Positions 11,886 to 21,344 of a DNA stretch of 64,000 bases are shown here, one piece after another (positions within the stretch are counted from its first letter, which is position 1; each line of letters starts with the position of its first letter). The position numbers and the translations under genes were made by a program. This DNA is from Pseudomonas sp. KNUC1026. GTDB lineage: Bacteria; Pseudomonadota; Gammaproteobacteria; Pseudomonadales; Pseudomonadaceae. The notes beneath the pieces were generated by a model, which saw only the letters and a program-made list of their open reading frames with translations, was not told where the DNA came from and did not search any database. Location of the stretch: the NCBI RefSeq assembly GCF_021650705.1, contig NZ_CP087138.1, positions 2,480,001 to 2,544,000 on the forward strand. Reading direction: 5' to 3'.

Positions 11886-13319
11886 GTGAAGCCACCCCGC
11901 ATACGCTGTAAAACGCTGCACCTGGCGCTGGCAGCCCTCAGCACCCTGTTACCCCTCCTGGCCCATGCCCAGGACGACATCGACCCAGCCCTGCGCCGAG
12001 TCAGCCCGACGCAGCTGCTCACCCGCCCGGCAGACGTGCCGGCGCGCCCGCAGGCTGCTGCCGACGACCAGGCCCAAGGCCGCATCGACCTGCCCGAAGC
12101 GGTCGCCCAGGCCGTGCGCTGGCACCCCAGCATCGCCCAGGCCATCGGCGTGCTCTACCAACAAGGCGAAGGTATCAACGTGGCCGAAGCCGGCTACTAC
12201 CCGCAAGTGAGTGGTGGCATCAAGGCCGGCACCCAGAGCGGTTACAACGGCCAGCAAGGCAGCCAGGCGTTGTCGCTCTCGCTCAAGCAGATGCTCTACG
12301 ACTTCGGCAAGGTGCGCGGCGCGGTAGACGCCGCCAAAGCCCGGGCGGCGCTGGCGCAGGCGGGCATCCTGCTGGCGGTGGACCAGGTGGCCCGTGACAC
12401 CGCCTACGCCTTCATCGAAACCGAGCGCTACGACCGCCTGGTGGACATCGCGCGGGAACAGGTCAGCGGCGTGGGGGCGATCGTCGAGCTGGCCCGCCAG
12501 CGTGCCGAGCTGGGCGCCAGCACCCGCTCGGACGTGGTGCAGGCGCAGTCGCGGGTCGACGGCGCCCGCGCCAGCCTGCAGGAGTACAAGGCCCAGGCCG
12601 CGCGCTGGCGATCGACCTTGGCCAACCTGCTGGGCCGCAGCTACAGCCCGGCGCTGTCGGACGCACGCAACCGCCTGCTCGAAGGCGCTTGCAACGCACC
12701 AGCCGGCGCCGGCGACACCCAGCCCGGCGTGCTGCAGGCCCTCGCCCAACGCACACAGGCCCGCGCCGAGCTGAGCCAGGCCAGGGCGCAGGCGTTTCCG
12801 ACGCTGTCGCTGGAGCCGTCGATCAACCACTATCTGGATAACGACTACAACCGCAACAACCCCGCCGTCGAGCGCACCCAGACCGGCCTTTACCTGAACC
12901 TGGAAGTGCCGATCTACCAGGGTGGCGCCACCAGCGCACGCAGCCGCGCGGCGGGCCATGCGCTGGTGGCGGCCGACTCTGCCGAGGATGCCGCGCGCCT
13001 GCAAGCGCGCCAGGGCCTGACCGAGGCACAAGCGCAAACCGCAGGGCTGGGCCTGCGCCTGCAAGCGCTGACCGCGCGCCAGGCAAGCATCCGCGAAGCC
13101 CGCGAGCTCTACGAGCGCCAGTACATAGACCTGGGCACCCGCCCGCTGCTGGACCTGCTCAACGCCGAGCAGGAAATTCACCAGGCCCACTTCGACCTGG
13201 CCAGCACCCTGGCCGACCAGCAACGCCTGGCGGTCGATTGCCTCTACAACAGCGGTGCCCTGCGCCGCGCCATGGGCCTTGAGGGCCTGGCCGTGCAAGG
13301 GGTGGAGATCCAGCCATGA
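11886..13319 (+). CDS. TolC-family outer membrane protein of the LapF type I exporter
   Basis: This 477-residue protein is the outer membrane channel of the tripartite type I system for the adhesin. It starts at GTG 11886 with a signal peptide (LALAALSTLLPLLAHAQ). Two outer-membrane-efflux halves follow, rich in long amphipathic helices (AIGVLYQQGEGINVAEAGY; later NHYLDNDYNRNNP and VPIYQGGATSARS, the typical second-repeat strand and turn). It is intact. It lies 172 bases after lapF, past a REP-like palindrome, and its stop overlaps the ABC transporter start by four bases (ATGA), so the three exporter genes form an operon. In P. putida the set next to lapF has been named lapHIJ; I leave the letter open. 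Confidence 0.9.
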   Translation: MKPPRIRCKTLHLALAALSTLLPLLAHAQDDIDPALRRVSPTQLLTRPADVPARPQAAADDQAQGRIDLPEAVAQAVRWHPSIAQAIGVLYQQGEGINVAEAGYYPQVSGGIKAGTQSGYNGQQGSQALSLSLKQMLYDFGKVRGAVDAAKARAALAQAGILLAVDQVARDTAYAFIETERYDRLVDIAREQVSGVGAIVELARQRAELGASTRSDVVQAQSRVDGARASLQEYKAQAARWRSTLANLLGRSYSPALSDARNRLLEGACNAPAGAGDTQPGVLQALAQRTQARAELSQARAQAFPTLSLEPSINHYLDNDYNRNNPAVERTQTGLYLNLEVPIYQGGATSARSRAAGHALVAADSAEDAARLQARQGLTEAQAQTAGLGLRLQALTARQASIREARELYERQYIDLGTRPLLDLLNAEQEIHQAHFDLASTLADQQRLAVDCLYNSGALRRAMGLEGLAVQGVEIQP

Positions 13320-15535
13320 GCGACGCCGTACACGTGCCACCTCACCCTGGCAGTACCGGGCCGGGCGACCTGGCGCCCTGGCTTGAGGCCATTCTTCGGG
13401 TCGCCGGGCATTACCGCCTGGACGTCTCGCCACAGAGCATCAAGCTTGCTGCACAGGACGGCGGGCCCGGTGAAGACGAAGCCATTCGGCGCATGGCGCG
13501 CCAGGCCGGCTTGAGCGTGCGCTTCACTCATCTCAAGCCCGAAGCGCTCAGCCCCTGGCGCGTGCCGATGGTGGTGCAGTGCGACGACGGCCAGATCGGC
13601 GTGCTCGAAAGCATCGGCGCGGACGGTGGCCTGGGCGTGGCCTTCAGCGGCGACCAGGGCCTGCAAAGCCGCCTTGAGCCGGAGCACCTGCTGGCGCGCA
13701 CCCTGCGCGTGGCGTTGCTGCGCCCTGCCCGGCCGCTGCGCGATGTGCGCACCGACGACTACGTCGCCCCGTTCGACGAGCACTGGTTCCGCCGCATCGT
13801 GCTGCGCGACTTGCGCCCTTACAGCCTGGTGATGCTCGCCTCGCTGGTGGCCAACCTGCTGGGCATGGCCGGCGTGCTGTTCTCCATGCAGGTGTACGAC
13901 CGGGTGGTGCCGGCCGAATCGCTGCCCACGCTGTACGTGTTGTTCGGCGGGGTGGCGCTGGCGCTGCTGTTCGACCTGCTGATGCGCCTGCTGCGCCTGC
14001 ACATCACCGACCTGATGGGCAAGCGCGCCGACCTGCGCGTCTCCGACCTGGTGTTCGGCCACGCCTTGCGCCTGCGCAATTCGGCGCGGCCCAAGTCCAC
14101 CGGCTCGTTCATCTCGCAGCTGCGCGAGCTTGAGCAGATCCGTGACCTGATCACCTCCAGCACCGCCACGGCACTGGCGGACCTGCCGTTCTTTTTGCTG
14201 TTCCTGTTGGTGTTCTGGCTGATCGGCGGGGCGCTGGTGGCGGTGCCGGTGGTTGCGTTGCTGTTCATGCTGCTGCCGGGGCTGCTGGCGCAGCGCAAGC
14301 TGGCGCGGCTGGCCAATGCCTCGATGCGCGAATCGGCCCTGCGCAATGCGCTGCTGGTGGAAGCTGTGCAAGGGATGGACGACATCAAGGCGTTACAGGC
14401 CGAGGCGCGCTTTCAGCAGCAGTGGAATCACTACAACGCCACCTGCGCCCAGAGCAGCCTGCAGCTGCGCAGCCTCACCAACGGCCTCGTAACCTGGACC
14501 CAGAACGTGCAAAGCGCGGTGTACGCGGTGGTGATCGTGATCGGCGCGCCGATGGTGATCGCCGGCGACATCACCACCGGCAGCCTGGTGGCGGCCTCGA
14601 TCCTGTCGTCACGAATGATGGCGCCGATGGCGCAGCTGACTACCGTGCTCACGCGCTGGCAGCAGGCCAAGGTGGCGCTGCAAGGGCTGAACAAGCTGAT
14701 GCAGGCCCCGGTCGACCACCCCGAAGGCCAACCGCGTGTGCATGTGCCAGCGCTGCGTGGCCAGTACCGGCTGCGCCAGGCCGAGTTCCGCTACACCGAA
14801 GAAGGCCCGCCTGCCCTGCACGTGCAAACGCTGGACATCCAGCCCGGTGAGCGCATCGCGGTGCTGGGGCGCAACGGCGCGGGCAAGTCGACCTTGCTGC
14901 AAGCCCTGGGCGGCGCCATGGACCTGGCCAAGGGCGACATCAGCCTGGACGGCATCGCCCTCACCCACCTGGACCCGGCCGACCTGCGCCGTGACGTCGG
15001 CCTGCTGCAACAACACGCGCGGCTGTTCCACGGCACCCTGCGCGACAACATCACCCTCGGCGCTGGCCAGGCCAGCGACCAGGAAATCCTCGCCGCGCTC
15101 AACGCCACCGGTGCGCTGGACTTCATTCGCACGCTGCCCAAGGGCCTGGACCACCTGATTCTCGAAGGCGGCCTGGGCCTTTCCGGCGGCCAGCGCCAAA
15201 GCCTGCTGATGGCACGCCTGCTGCTGCGCCAGCCGCAGGTGCTGCTGCTCGATGAACCCACGGCGGCCCTGGATGACGTGATCGAAAAACGCCTGCTCGA
15301 CAACCTCTCGGTGTGGTGCCAGGGCCGCACGCTGATCGTGGCCACGCATCGTCTTAGCGTGCTGCAACGGGTCGACCGGGTGCTGGTCCTCGATGGCGGC
15401 CAGGTCGTGATAGACGACGCCCGCGATGCAGCGCTGGCGCGGCTGCGCCAGGGGGTGCGGCATGAGCCCGCCGCCACGCTCGCCCGGCAACCCGGTGCTG
15501 CGCGCCCCGGGTGGGGCCTCCTACCTGGACGGTGA
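13316..15535 (+). CDS. Type I secretion ABC transporter (HlyB/LapB-like)
   Basis: Inner membrane ATPase of the LapF exporter, about 739 residues. The N-terminal ~130 residues resemble a C39 peptidase but the usual catalytic Cys is absent, as in C39-like domains that bind substrate instead of cutting it. A six-helix ABC transmembrane domain follows (for example LVMLASLVANLLGMAGVLF). The nucleotide-binding domain has Walker A GRNGAGKS near residue 519, signature LSGGQ near 625 and Walker B VLLLDEP near 642. It overlaps the TolC gene by four bases. The last ~25 residues (after LRQG) probably come from a miscounted G run at 15450-15454: one extra G would end the protein at the TGA of an ATGA overlap with the HlyD start at 15462. 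Confidence 0.92.
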   Translation: MSDAVHVPPHPGSTGPGDLAPWLEAILRVAGHYRLDVSPQSIKLAAQDGGPGEDEAIRRMARQAGLSVRFTHLKPEALSPWRVPMVVQCDDGQIGVLESIGADGGLGVAFSGDQGLQSRLEPEHLLARTLRVALLRPARPLRDVRTDDYVAPFDEHWFRRIVLRDLRPYSLVMLASLVANLLGMAGVLFSMQVYDRVVPAESLPTLYVLFGGVALALLFDLLMRLLRLHITDLMGKRADLRVSDLVFGHALRLRNSARPKSTGSFISQLRELEQIRDLITSSTATALADLPFFLLFLLVFWLIGGALVAVPVVALLFMLLPGLLAQRKLARLANASMRESALRNALLVEAVQGMDDIKALQAEARFQQQWNHYNATCAQSSLQLRSLTNGLVTWTQNVQSAVYAVVIVIGAPMVIAGDITTGSLVAASILSSRMMAPMAQLTTVLTRWQQAKVALQGLNKLMQAPVDHPEGQPRVHVPALRGQYRLRQAEFRYTEEGPPALHVQTLDIQPGERIAVLGRNGAGKSTLLQALGGAMDLAKGDISLDGIALTHLDPADLRRDVGLLQQHARLFHGTLRDNITLGAGQASDQEILAALNATGALDFIRTLPKGLDHLILEGGLGLSGGQRQSLLMARLLLRQPQVLLLDEPTAALDDVIEKRLLDNLSVWCQGRTLIVATHRLSVLQRVDRVLVLDGGQVVIDDARDAALARLRQGVRHEPAATLARQPGAARPGWGLLPGR

Positions 15536-16679
15536 AGACGACCGCGCGGTGCTGCGTGCCGGCCGGCGTGATCGGCCTTTGCGCGCTGATGCTCGGCGCA
15601 TTTCTGGCCTGGGCGGCGTGGTTCGAGGTGGCCGAGGTGTCGAGCGGTTCGGGCAAGGTCATCCCCAGCGCCCGCGAGCAAGTGATCCAGTCGCTCGAGG
15701 GCGGCATCGTTGCCAAGCTCAATGTGAGTGAAGGCGACCTGGTGGAGCGCGGCCAGGTACTGGCGCAACTGGACCCCACCCGTGGCGAATCGAACGTCGG
15801 TGAAAGCGAGGCGCGTTACCGTGCCGCCCTGGCCAGCCAGGCACGGCTACGGGCCGAAGTGAGCGGGCAAGCCTTGGCGTTCCCTCCCGAACTCAGTGCC
15901 TGGCCACAACTCATCAAGGCCGAAACCGAGCTCTACGCCACTCGCAAGCGCGGCCTGCAGGACACCCTCGCCGGTATTCAGGACTCGCTCAAGCTGGTCA
16001 ACGACGAATTGCAGATCACCGAAAACCTTGCACGCATCGGCGCCTCCAGCCGGGTCGAGGTGCTGCGCCTGACCCGGCAGAAGTCGGAGCTGGCGCTCAA
16101 GGCCACCGAAGCGCGCTCGGACTACATGGTGCGCGCCCGTGAAGAGCTGGCCAAAGCCAGCGCCGAAGCCGATACGCAGTCGGCCATCGTGCGTGGCCGC
16201 GCCGATTCGCTGCAGCGCCTGACCCTGCGCTCGCCGGTGCGCGGCGTGGTCAAGGGCATCGAGGTCAACACCCTTGGCGGGGTGATCCCGCCCAACGGCC
16301 AGGTGATGCAGATCGTGCCGATGGATGAACAACTGCTGATCGAGACCCGCATCCAGCCGCGCGACATCGCCTTCATCCACCCCGGCCAGGAGGCCAAGGT
16401 GAAGATCAGTGCCTACGACTATTCGATCTACGGCAGCCTGGCCGGCAAGGTGGTGACCATCTCCCCAGACACCCTGCAGGATGAGGTCAAGCGCGACGTC
16501 TACTACTACCGGGTGTACATCCGCACTGACGACAACGCCCTGCACAACAAGGCCGGCAAGGCATTTGCCATCGTGCCGGGCATGGTCGCCACGGTCGACA
16601 TCCGCACGGGGAGAAAACCGTGCTCGATTACCTGGTCAAACCGCTTAACCGCGCCCGTGAAGCGCTGCGCGAGCGCTGA
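15462..16679 (+). CDS. HlyD-family membrane fusion protein of the LapF exporter (frameshifted)
   Basis: Periplasmic adaptor joining the ABC transporter to TolC, about 405 residues. Start is ATG 15462 (MSPPPRSPGNPVLRAPGG), followed by a single membrane helix (GVIGLCALMLGAFLAWAAW), a lipoyl-like half (SLEGGIVAKLNVSEGDLV), a long coiled coil, the second lipoyl half (LTLRSPVRGVVKGIEVNT) and a beta-barrel domain. Two frame breaks are needed. One near 15562, in a GGCCGGC stretch, separates the N-terminus from the helix. The other, in the GGGG at 16610-16613, leads into the expected ending EKTVLDYLVKPLNRAREALRER and the stop at 16677. Both look like sequence errors. It is last in the exporter operon and abuts the convergent lipoprotein gene. 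Confidence 0.85.
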
Positions 16680-16687
16680 TCAGCGCT
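16672..16687. repeat. Perfect 16-bp palindrome at convergent stop codons
   Basis: AGCGCTGATCAGCGCT is a perfect palindrome spanning both stops: TGA of the HlyD gene (16677-16679) and TCA, the minus-strand stop of the lipoprotein gene (16680-16682). It may help end transcription from both sides, but there is no adjacent T tract. Confidence 0.6.
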
Positions 16688-17310
16688 GCGCCAGGGTCTT
16701 GGCCTGGGCGGCCTGGAAGCGCCGCCATTCCTTGGCGATCTCGCCGTAGGGCATGAAGATGCTCACCCGTGGCTGGCTGGCGAGGTCGGCCCGGTGCAGT
16801 TGCGACAGGTCGCTCTCGGTGAGGTAGGCCACAGTGATGCCCACCACATCGCCGTCGCCGCCCGAACACCGGGCCGCCGCTCATGCCCTTGGCGGTAGGG
16901 CCGTTGTGGGTGGCGTAGAACACGCCATCGCGGGCGTCCAGGCGCACCACGGCAGGCAGCGTCTGGCCCTGGCCCATGACCGGCATGTACAGCGAATTGA
17001 AGCCCACTGCCGTGACGGTTTCGCCAGGGGTGTACTGGCGCCACATCGGCACGTGCGCCTTGTGGCGGAAGAACTGCACATCGCCTTTGCCCTGGTATTC
17101 GCTGCCCGCAACGTACGGCAGGTGCTTCACGGTCACGGCGTAATCGGCGTTCCACTGGATCGCCGTGGCCATCAGCATCATCGGCAGCGGGCCGCCGGAG
17201 TGGATGACGAAAGCCTGGTCGTAAACGGGGTCCTTGACGTAAGCGGTGGGCATTCCATTGCACCCGCCGAGCAGCATCAGGGCTGCCAACAGATACAGTG
17301 TGCGAAGCAT
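16680..17310 (-). CDS. Lipoprotein with serine-protease-like GMSGGP motif (frameshifted)
   Basis: About 210 residues. The N-terminus LLAALMLLGGCNGMP is a lipoprotein signal with a lipobox Cys, so the protein is likely tethered to a membrane in the periplasm. The later segment THNGPTAKGMSGGPVFG matches the GxSGGP nucleophile loop of trypsin-like proteases; candidate His and Asp residues lie upstream (VKHLPYV, VRLDARDG), but a full triad is not proven. One frame break near 16860 (a CGGGCGG stretch) must be crossed. The reading then continues GDGDVVGITVAYLTESD and ends PYGEIAKEWRRF...LAQR at 16680. Start ATG 17310. It converges on the adhesin exporter with no gap. A role in processing surface adhesins is possible but unshown. 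Confidence 0.65.
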
Positions 17311-17533
17311 GATGGGCACTTCTTGAGGAGGTAGGTGCGGCGAATATGTCAGAGTGCCATTACCCAGACAACTGCTCGAAAGCGCCGCTTGCCCTTTAAT
17401 TATTGGCGCGCAAGGTAATTGAGTTTCGATTCTGCGTGTAAGACATTCGCCATACCCGTTGTAAGCCAAGCGGCACAAGGGTTTGAACGCGTGTCAAGTT
17501 GCCGTCGCTTTTGTGCGGTGAGCCAGAGCCGTA

Positions 17534-17557
17534 TCGGCCAGCACCGAGGCTGGCCGA
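17534..17557 (-). terminator. Hairpin after the J-like protein gene
   Basis: TCGGCCAGC and GCTGGCCGA form a perfect 9-bp stem with a six-base loop, 17 bases past the stop of the J-like protein gene. No T run follows, so intrinsic termination is uncertain. The rest of the 263-base gap (17311-17573) is somewhat AT-richer and shows no gene. Confidence 0.4.
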
Positions 17558-17573
17558 CGAACGGTAGCAGAGG

Positions 17574-18922
17574 TCAGCGGCCGAAGCGCGCGCGCAACTG
17601 GCTCAACCGCTGCACCCAGGCTTCGGGCAGGCTCAACCGCCGCTCCAGCGACAGCCACAACAACACGCTGCCCACCATGAACAGCACCACCGCGCTGGCT
17701 GCATTCGGCCACGGCATATGCTTGAAGGGCGCGCTGATCAGTACGCTGCCCACCGCCAGCGGCAGCAGATGCCGCAGCGCCAGCAGCCCGCTGCCCCGGC
17801 GGTAGAGGCGGGCCGGAATCAGCAGCCGGCTCAGGGAATCTCGACCATCACCAGCGGCCTGGCTGCGCGGGCCCAGATGTGATAGATCGCGGTGCTGAAC
17901 CAGAGCGTCAGCGGGGCACTGACCACCGCGCACACCGCCGCGTTGGTCCAGCCGTAAGTCGAGCCCTGGTGTTCCAGCACCGAGTTGGCACTTAGCAGCA
18001 GCGACAGAACAAGCCAGAAACCAGCCAACAGCCCTTTGTCGCGCTGGCGAGGCAGCCGAATGGCGCCAGAGGCTGAAATAGCTCAGCCCCAGCCGCTCGC
18101 AGGCGTCGGGGTACTGGTACTCCAGCGCTCCGGCCAGCTCCATGCAGGCCTGCCAGTCCTCCACCGAGAAGGTGTCTGCGGCGCGGCGGCGCTCCATTTC
18201 GCTCAAAGGCTGCAGCAGAAAGCGCGCCGCGCGGCCGTTGGGCGTGGCGTGCCGAGTGTCGCTGGCCAGCGTCCGTTGCAAGGCCTCCAGCCAGGCCTGT
18301 TCATGGCAGCGCTCCATCAACCGCGCCCAGCGCCATCCCTCGCACGGCAGGTGGCCAAGGTCATCGTCCCAACCCATCAGGCCGCTCAGGGCGTCGAAGA
18401 AGGCCGGCGACCAGTGCGCCTGCTCCACCATGGCCAGCACCTGCTGCTCGAAGTCCGCACGCCGGTCGAACGACAGCAGCCAGTCACTGGCCAGCCAGGT
18501 CCCGATGGCATCCAGCACGGCCCGGTCCCGGCCTTGTTCGAGCCAGGTGTACATCTGCTGCAGCGAAATGCCCGGCGGCTGAGCCGCCACCGGTGCCTGC
18601 AAAGGCTCGGCAGCCGCCGGCTGCAGCGGCTCGACGGGTTCCGCCCGGGGCTGGCGAATGCGGCCGGCTCAACCAGCGCCACGTCCGGTTCGCCGGCCGG
18701 CTCGCTCCAGGTGTGCCACGCCTCGCCCTGCTCCTCGTCATCCTCTTCAGGCAGGCGCGCAAGCTCCAGCGCCCGATCATAGGCCTCGCGCAGGCGCTGG
18801 AACGCCGCAGCATCCTCGTCGGGGCGATGCACCTTGAGCAGCCGTGCATAGGCGCGCTTCACGCTGCGCTCGTCGGCGCCGGGTTCGAGCCCCAGCACAC
18901 TCCAGCAATTCATGGCATTCAT
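17574..18922 (-). CDS. Membrane-anchored J-like co-chaperone, DjlB/DjlC type (frameshifted)
   Basis: About 449 residues. The N-terminus is a J-like domain (MNCWSVLGLEPGADERSVKRAYARLL) whose loop reads HRPDED instead of plain HPD. A Pro/Ala-rich linker, an alpha-helical middle region and about four C-terminal membrane helices follow (such as LLAGFWLVLSLLLSANSVL and AVVLFMVGSVLLWLSLE). Frame breaks lie near 18645, 18050 and 17835. Its ATG overlaps the hscC stop by four bases (ATGA), so the two are translationally coupled. E. coli HscC works with DjlB and DjlC, which are J-like proteins with C-terminal membrane anchors; the pair here matches that arrangement. The client protein is unknown. Confidence 0.7.
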
Positions 18923-20610
18923 CCTTGGCCATCCAGTTCACTGACCTTCGCCGCGATCTCGGCACGCGCCTGGCGGATGAGGTGTTCATCCTGGCCATCG
19001 AGCAATTGCTGAAACCGCTGCGCCAGGCGCGCAACGTACTCGCGCTCCTCGCCCAGGCACTCCTGATACATCCGGTCCAGCCGCGCCATGAGCAAGGTAT
19101 TGGCCTGCTGGTCGCGTGGGTGAACCTTCAGCGCTGCCAGGGCCTGCAGGCGCTCGGCGATCTGTTCGGGGTAAGCACGCCAGGGTTGTTCTCGATCACC
19201 AGGCTGCGCTGTTCACCGGTTTTGGGATGTGCACCTGGGCTTCGAGCAGGCCGTTGATGTCGTAGGTGAAGCGGACCTCTACCCCCACCTGGCCGGCCGG
19301 CATCGGCGGCACTGGCACCTCCAGCTCGCCAAGGAAGATGTTGTTCTTCACCAGGCGGCTTTCGCCCTGGTAGATGCTCAGCTGCACCACCTTCTGGTTG
19401 TCGTGCATCGCGTAGACCGTTTCCTGGCGGCTGACCGGCACTACGCTGTTGCGCTCGATGATCGGCAGGTAATGCCCACTCTGGTGGTCGTGCCCCTGGC
19501 GCACGCTGGTTTCGATGCCCAGGGTGTAGGGGCACACGTCGGTGAGCACCACTTCTTCGAGCGAGGCATGCCGTGCCTTGAGCGCTGCCTGGATCGCGGC
19601 GCCCTGCGCGACGACCTCATCAGGGTTCAGGTGCATCGCCGGGATGCGCCCGAACAGGGCCGCCACCAGCTTGCGCACCAGTGGCATGCGGGTGGTGCCG
19701 CCGACCAGCAGCACCTGGTCCAGGTCGCTGGCGCGGATGCGCGCATCCCGCAGCGCCCGCTCGATGGGCGCGCGCAGGCGATCCAGCAGCGGTTGGGAGA
19801 CGCTGTGCAACTGCGCCTGGGTGACGTCCAGCGCCCACTCCTGCTGAGCTTCGCGCAGCACGAAGCGGGCCTGCGCGTCGGTCCCCAGCGCATGCCGCAC
19901 GCGCTGGGCTTCACGGCGCAGCCGTTGGGCGATCGACGGCTGGGTGGTGCTCGGGCAGCGCCTGGGGGCCAATCTGCGCAACGAACCAGTCCACCAGGCG
20001 GTCATCGAAATCTTCGCCGCCGAGGAAGTTGTCGCCCGCACTGGCGCGCACTTCCATTACCCCTTCGAACAGTTCCAGCACCGACACGTCGAAGGTCCCG
20101 CCGCCGAGGTCGAATACCAGGAAAGTGGCTTCATCGCGCTGGTGGATGCCGTAGGCCAGGGCGGCAGCGGTGGGTTCGTTGATGAGCTTCTCGACTTTCA
20201 GCCCCGCCAGCTCGCCGGCGATGCGCGTGGCCTTGCGCTGGGCATCGCTGAAATAGGCCGGCACGCTGATCACAGCTTCCGTGACCGGCTCGCCCAGCGC
20301 ACGCTCGGCGTCCTCCTTGAGGCTGCGCAGCAGCATCGCGGAAAGTTCTTCCGGGCCATAAGGGCGATCACCCAGCCAGGTCTGCTGGGCGCTGCCCATG
20401 TGCCGTTTGAACAGCGCAGCCGTGAGCTGCGGGTGGGTTTGCAGGCGCTCGCGGGCGATGTCGCCTGCCACAAGCTGGCCGGTGATCATCCAGGCCAACG
20501 ACACTGGGGGTAAGCAACTTGCCCAGAGCGTTGGGCAACAGCCGCGCCTGTTCGCCATCCCAGGCGGCGACGAGGCTGTTGGTGGTGCCCAGGTCGATGC
20601 CGATCATCAT
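18919..20610 (-). CDS. hscC: HscC-type Hsp70 chaperone (frameshifted)
   Basis: About 563 residues, the size of HscC and shorter than DnaK. The ATPase domain opens [17 protein letters not shown] and has phosphate and adenosine motifs [27 protein letters not shown] and [16 protein letters not shown] short substrate-binding domain follows ([11 protein letters not shown] to [15 protein letters not shown]), and the lid ends [20 protein letters not shown] precedes the ATG at 20610. Four frame breaks are needed, near 20490, 19945, 19212 (AAAA) and 19170 (CCCC). The last two clearly lack one base of a homopolymer. It is coupled to the J-like gene by an ATGA overlap. HscC differs from DnaK in having specialised, mostly unknown clients. 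Confidence 0.85.
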
Positions 20611-20718
20611 GATTACGCTTCCTTGCGCAGTGCGGCGGGTGAACCGTAGCCGCCCAGGTAATGACAGTAGTGGCGCTCGCCATACGGACAAGCACCAGAA
20701 AAGTGCAGACGCGAGGAC

Positions 20719-21018
20719 TTACGCCCTTTCCTGGATCACTACCCAGGGTGAAACCACCACCGCCCACAGCTCGGGTGTGCCCTCGGCATAGCCCACAGCG
20801 CGCGTGGCAGAGAGCTTCTCGACCTCACCGGCGTCGAGCCAGGCTGCCACGCTGGCACGATCGTCCTCGGCCACTGCCTGCGCAACGGCGATCAGATCAA
20901 GACTCGGTGCGACCCACAAAAGTGCACCCCGAGCGAAGAAGGGCTCGAGCGCAGGCCACTCGATTCGCGCCGTCTCGCCGAGCAGCTTGGCATAAAGGGT
21001 GCTTGCGTCTTCACTCAT
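20719..21018 (-). CDS. DUF2288 family protein
   Basis: A 99-residue acidic protein starting MSEDASTLYAKLLGETARIEW. It matches the small DUF2288 family seen in Pseudomonas and cyanobacteria; the function is unknown. The conserved W-ExFFxxGxLLxVxPxLDLxxVA pattern is visible. ATG 21018 is chosen because the longer open frame upstream has no family similarity. It is transcribed toward hscC with 108 bases between and could be its first operon gene. No signal peptide or membrane segment. Confidence 0.8.
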   Translation of the reverse strand: MSEDASTLYAKLLGETARIEWPALEPFFARGALLWVAPSLDLIAVAQAVAEDDRASVAAWLDAGEVEKLSATRAVGYAEGTPELWAVVVSPWVVIQERA

Positions 21019-21344
21019 GGCCGTACCGGTTCCGCCTGAAAGCGCAGATGATAGCGCCGGCAATACCGGGTAGCAAAAATCTGGCGACAGCGCGGGCCTT
21101 TGACCCACGGGCCTCAGGCGCTCAGACGCCGCTGTAAGATGGCGGTAATATATACAATCTTTTTCATCCAGGCGACACCACCTGCACCGCTGGCCCTTGG
21201 CCTGCTTTCAACCACCCCGCCCGCACTCTACACTGCGCCCTGGCTCCAATGAGCTGGCCAGCGGGCCTGGTATCGATGCCAGGGCGAACGGCCTGGCGGC
21301 TACAGCCGCCGGACTATAAAGACAAAACCCCGATGGAGCACTCC
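21019..21344 (+). promoter_or_regulatory. Leader region between DUF2288 and livK
   Basis: A 326-base divergent intergenic region with no gene. It holds an AT-rich patch (GGTAATATATACAATC, about 21144-21159) that could carry a -10 element. Two small hairpins lie near livK: CCTGG/CCAGG around 21266-21283 and a 7-bp stem GGCGGCT-AC-AGCCGCC at 21295-21310. A regulated leader for the liv operon is plausible, but I cannot identify the factor. Confidence 0.4.

Noticed and set aside
20611..20718. Small gene between hscC and DUF2288
   Set aside because: Only short frames without a ribosome binding site; the segment is probably the hscC leader.
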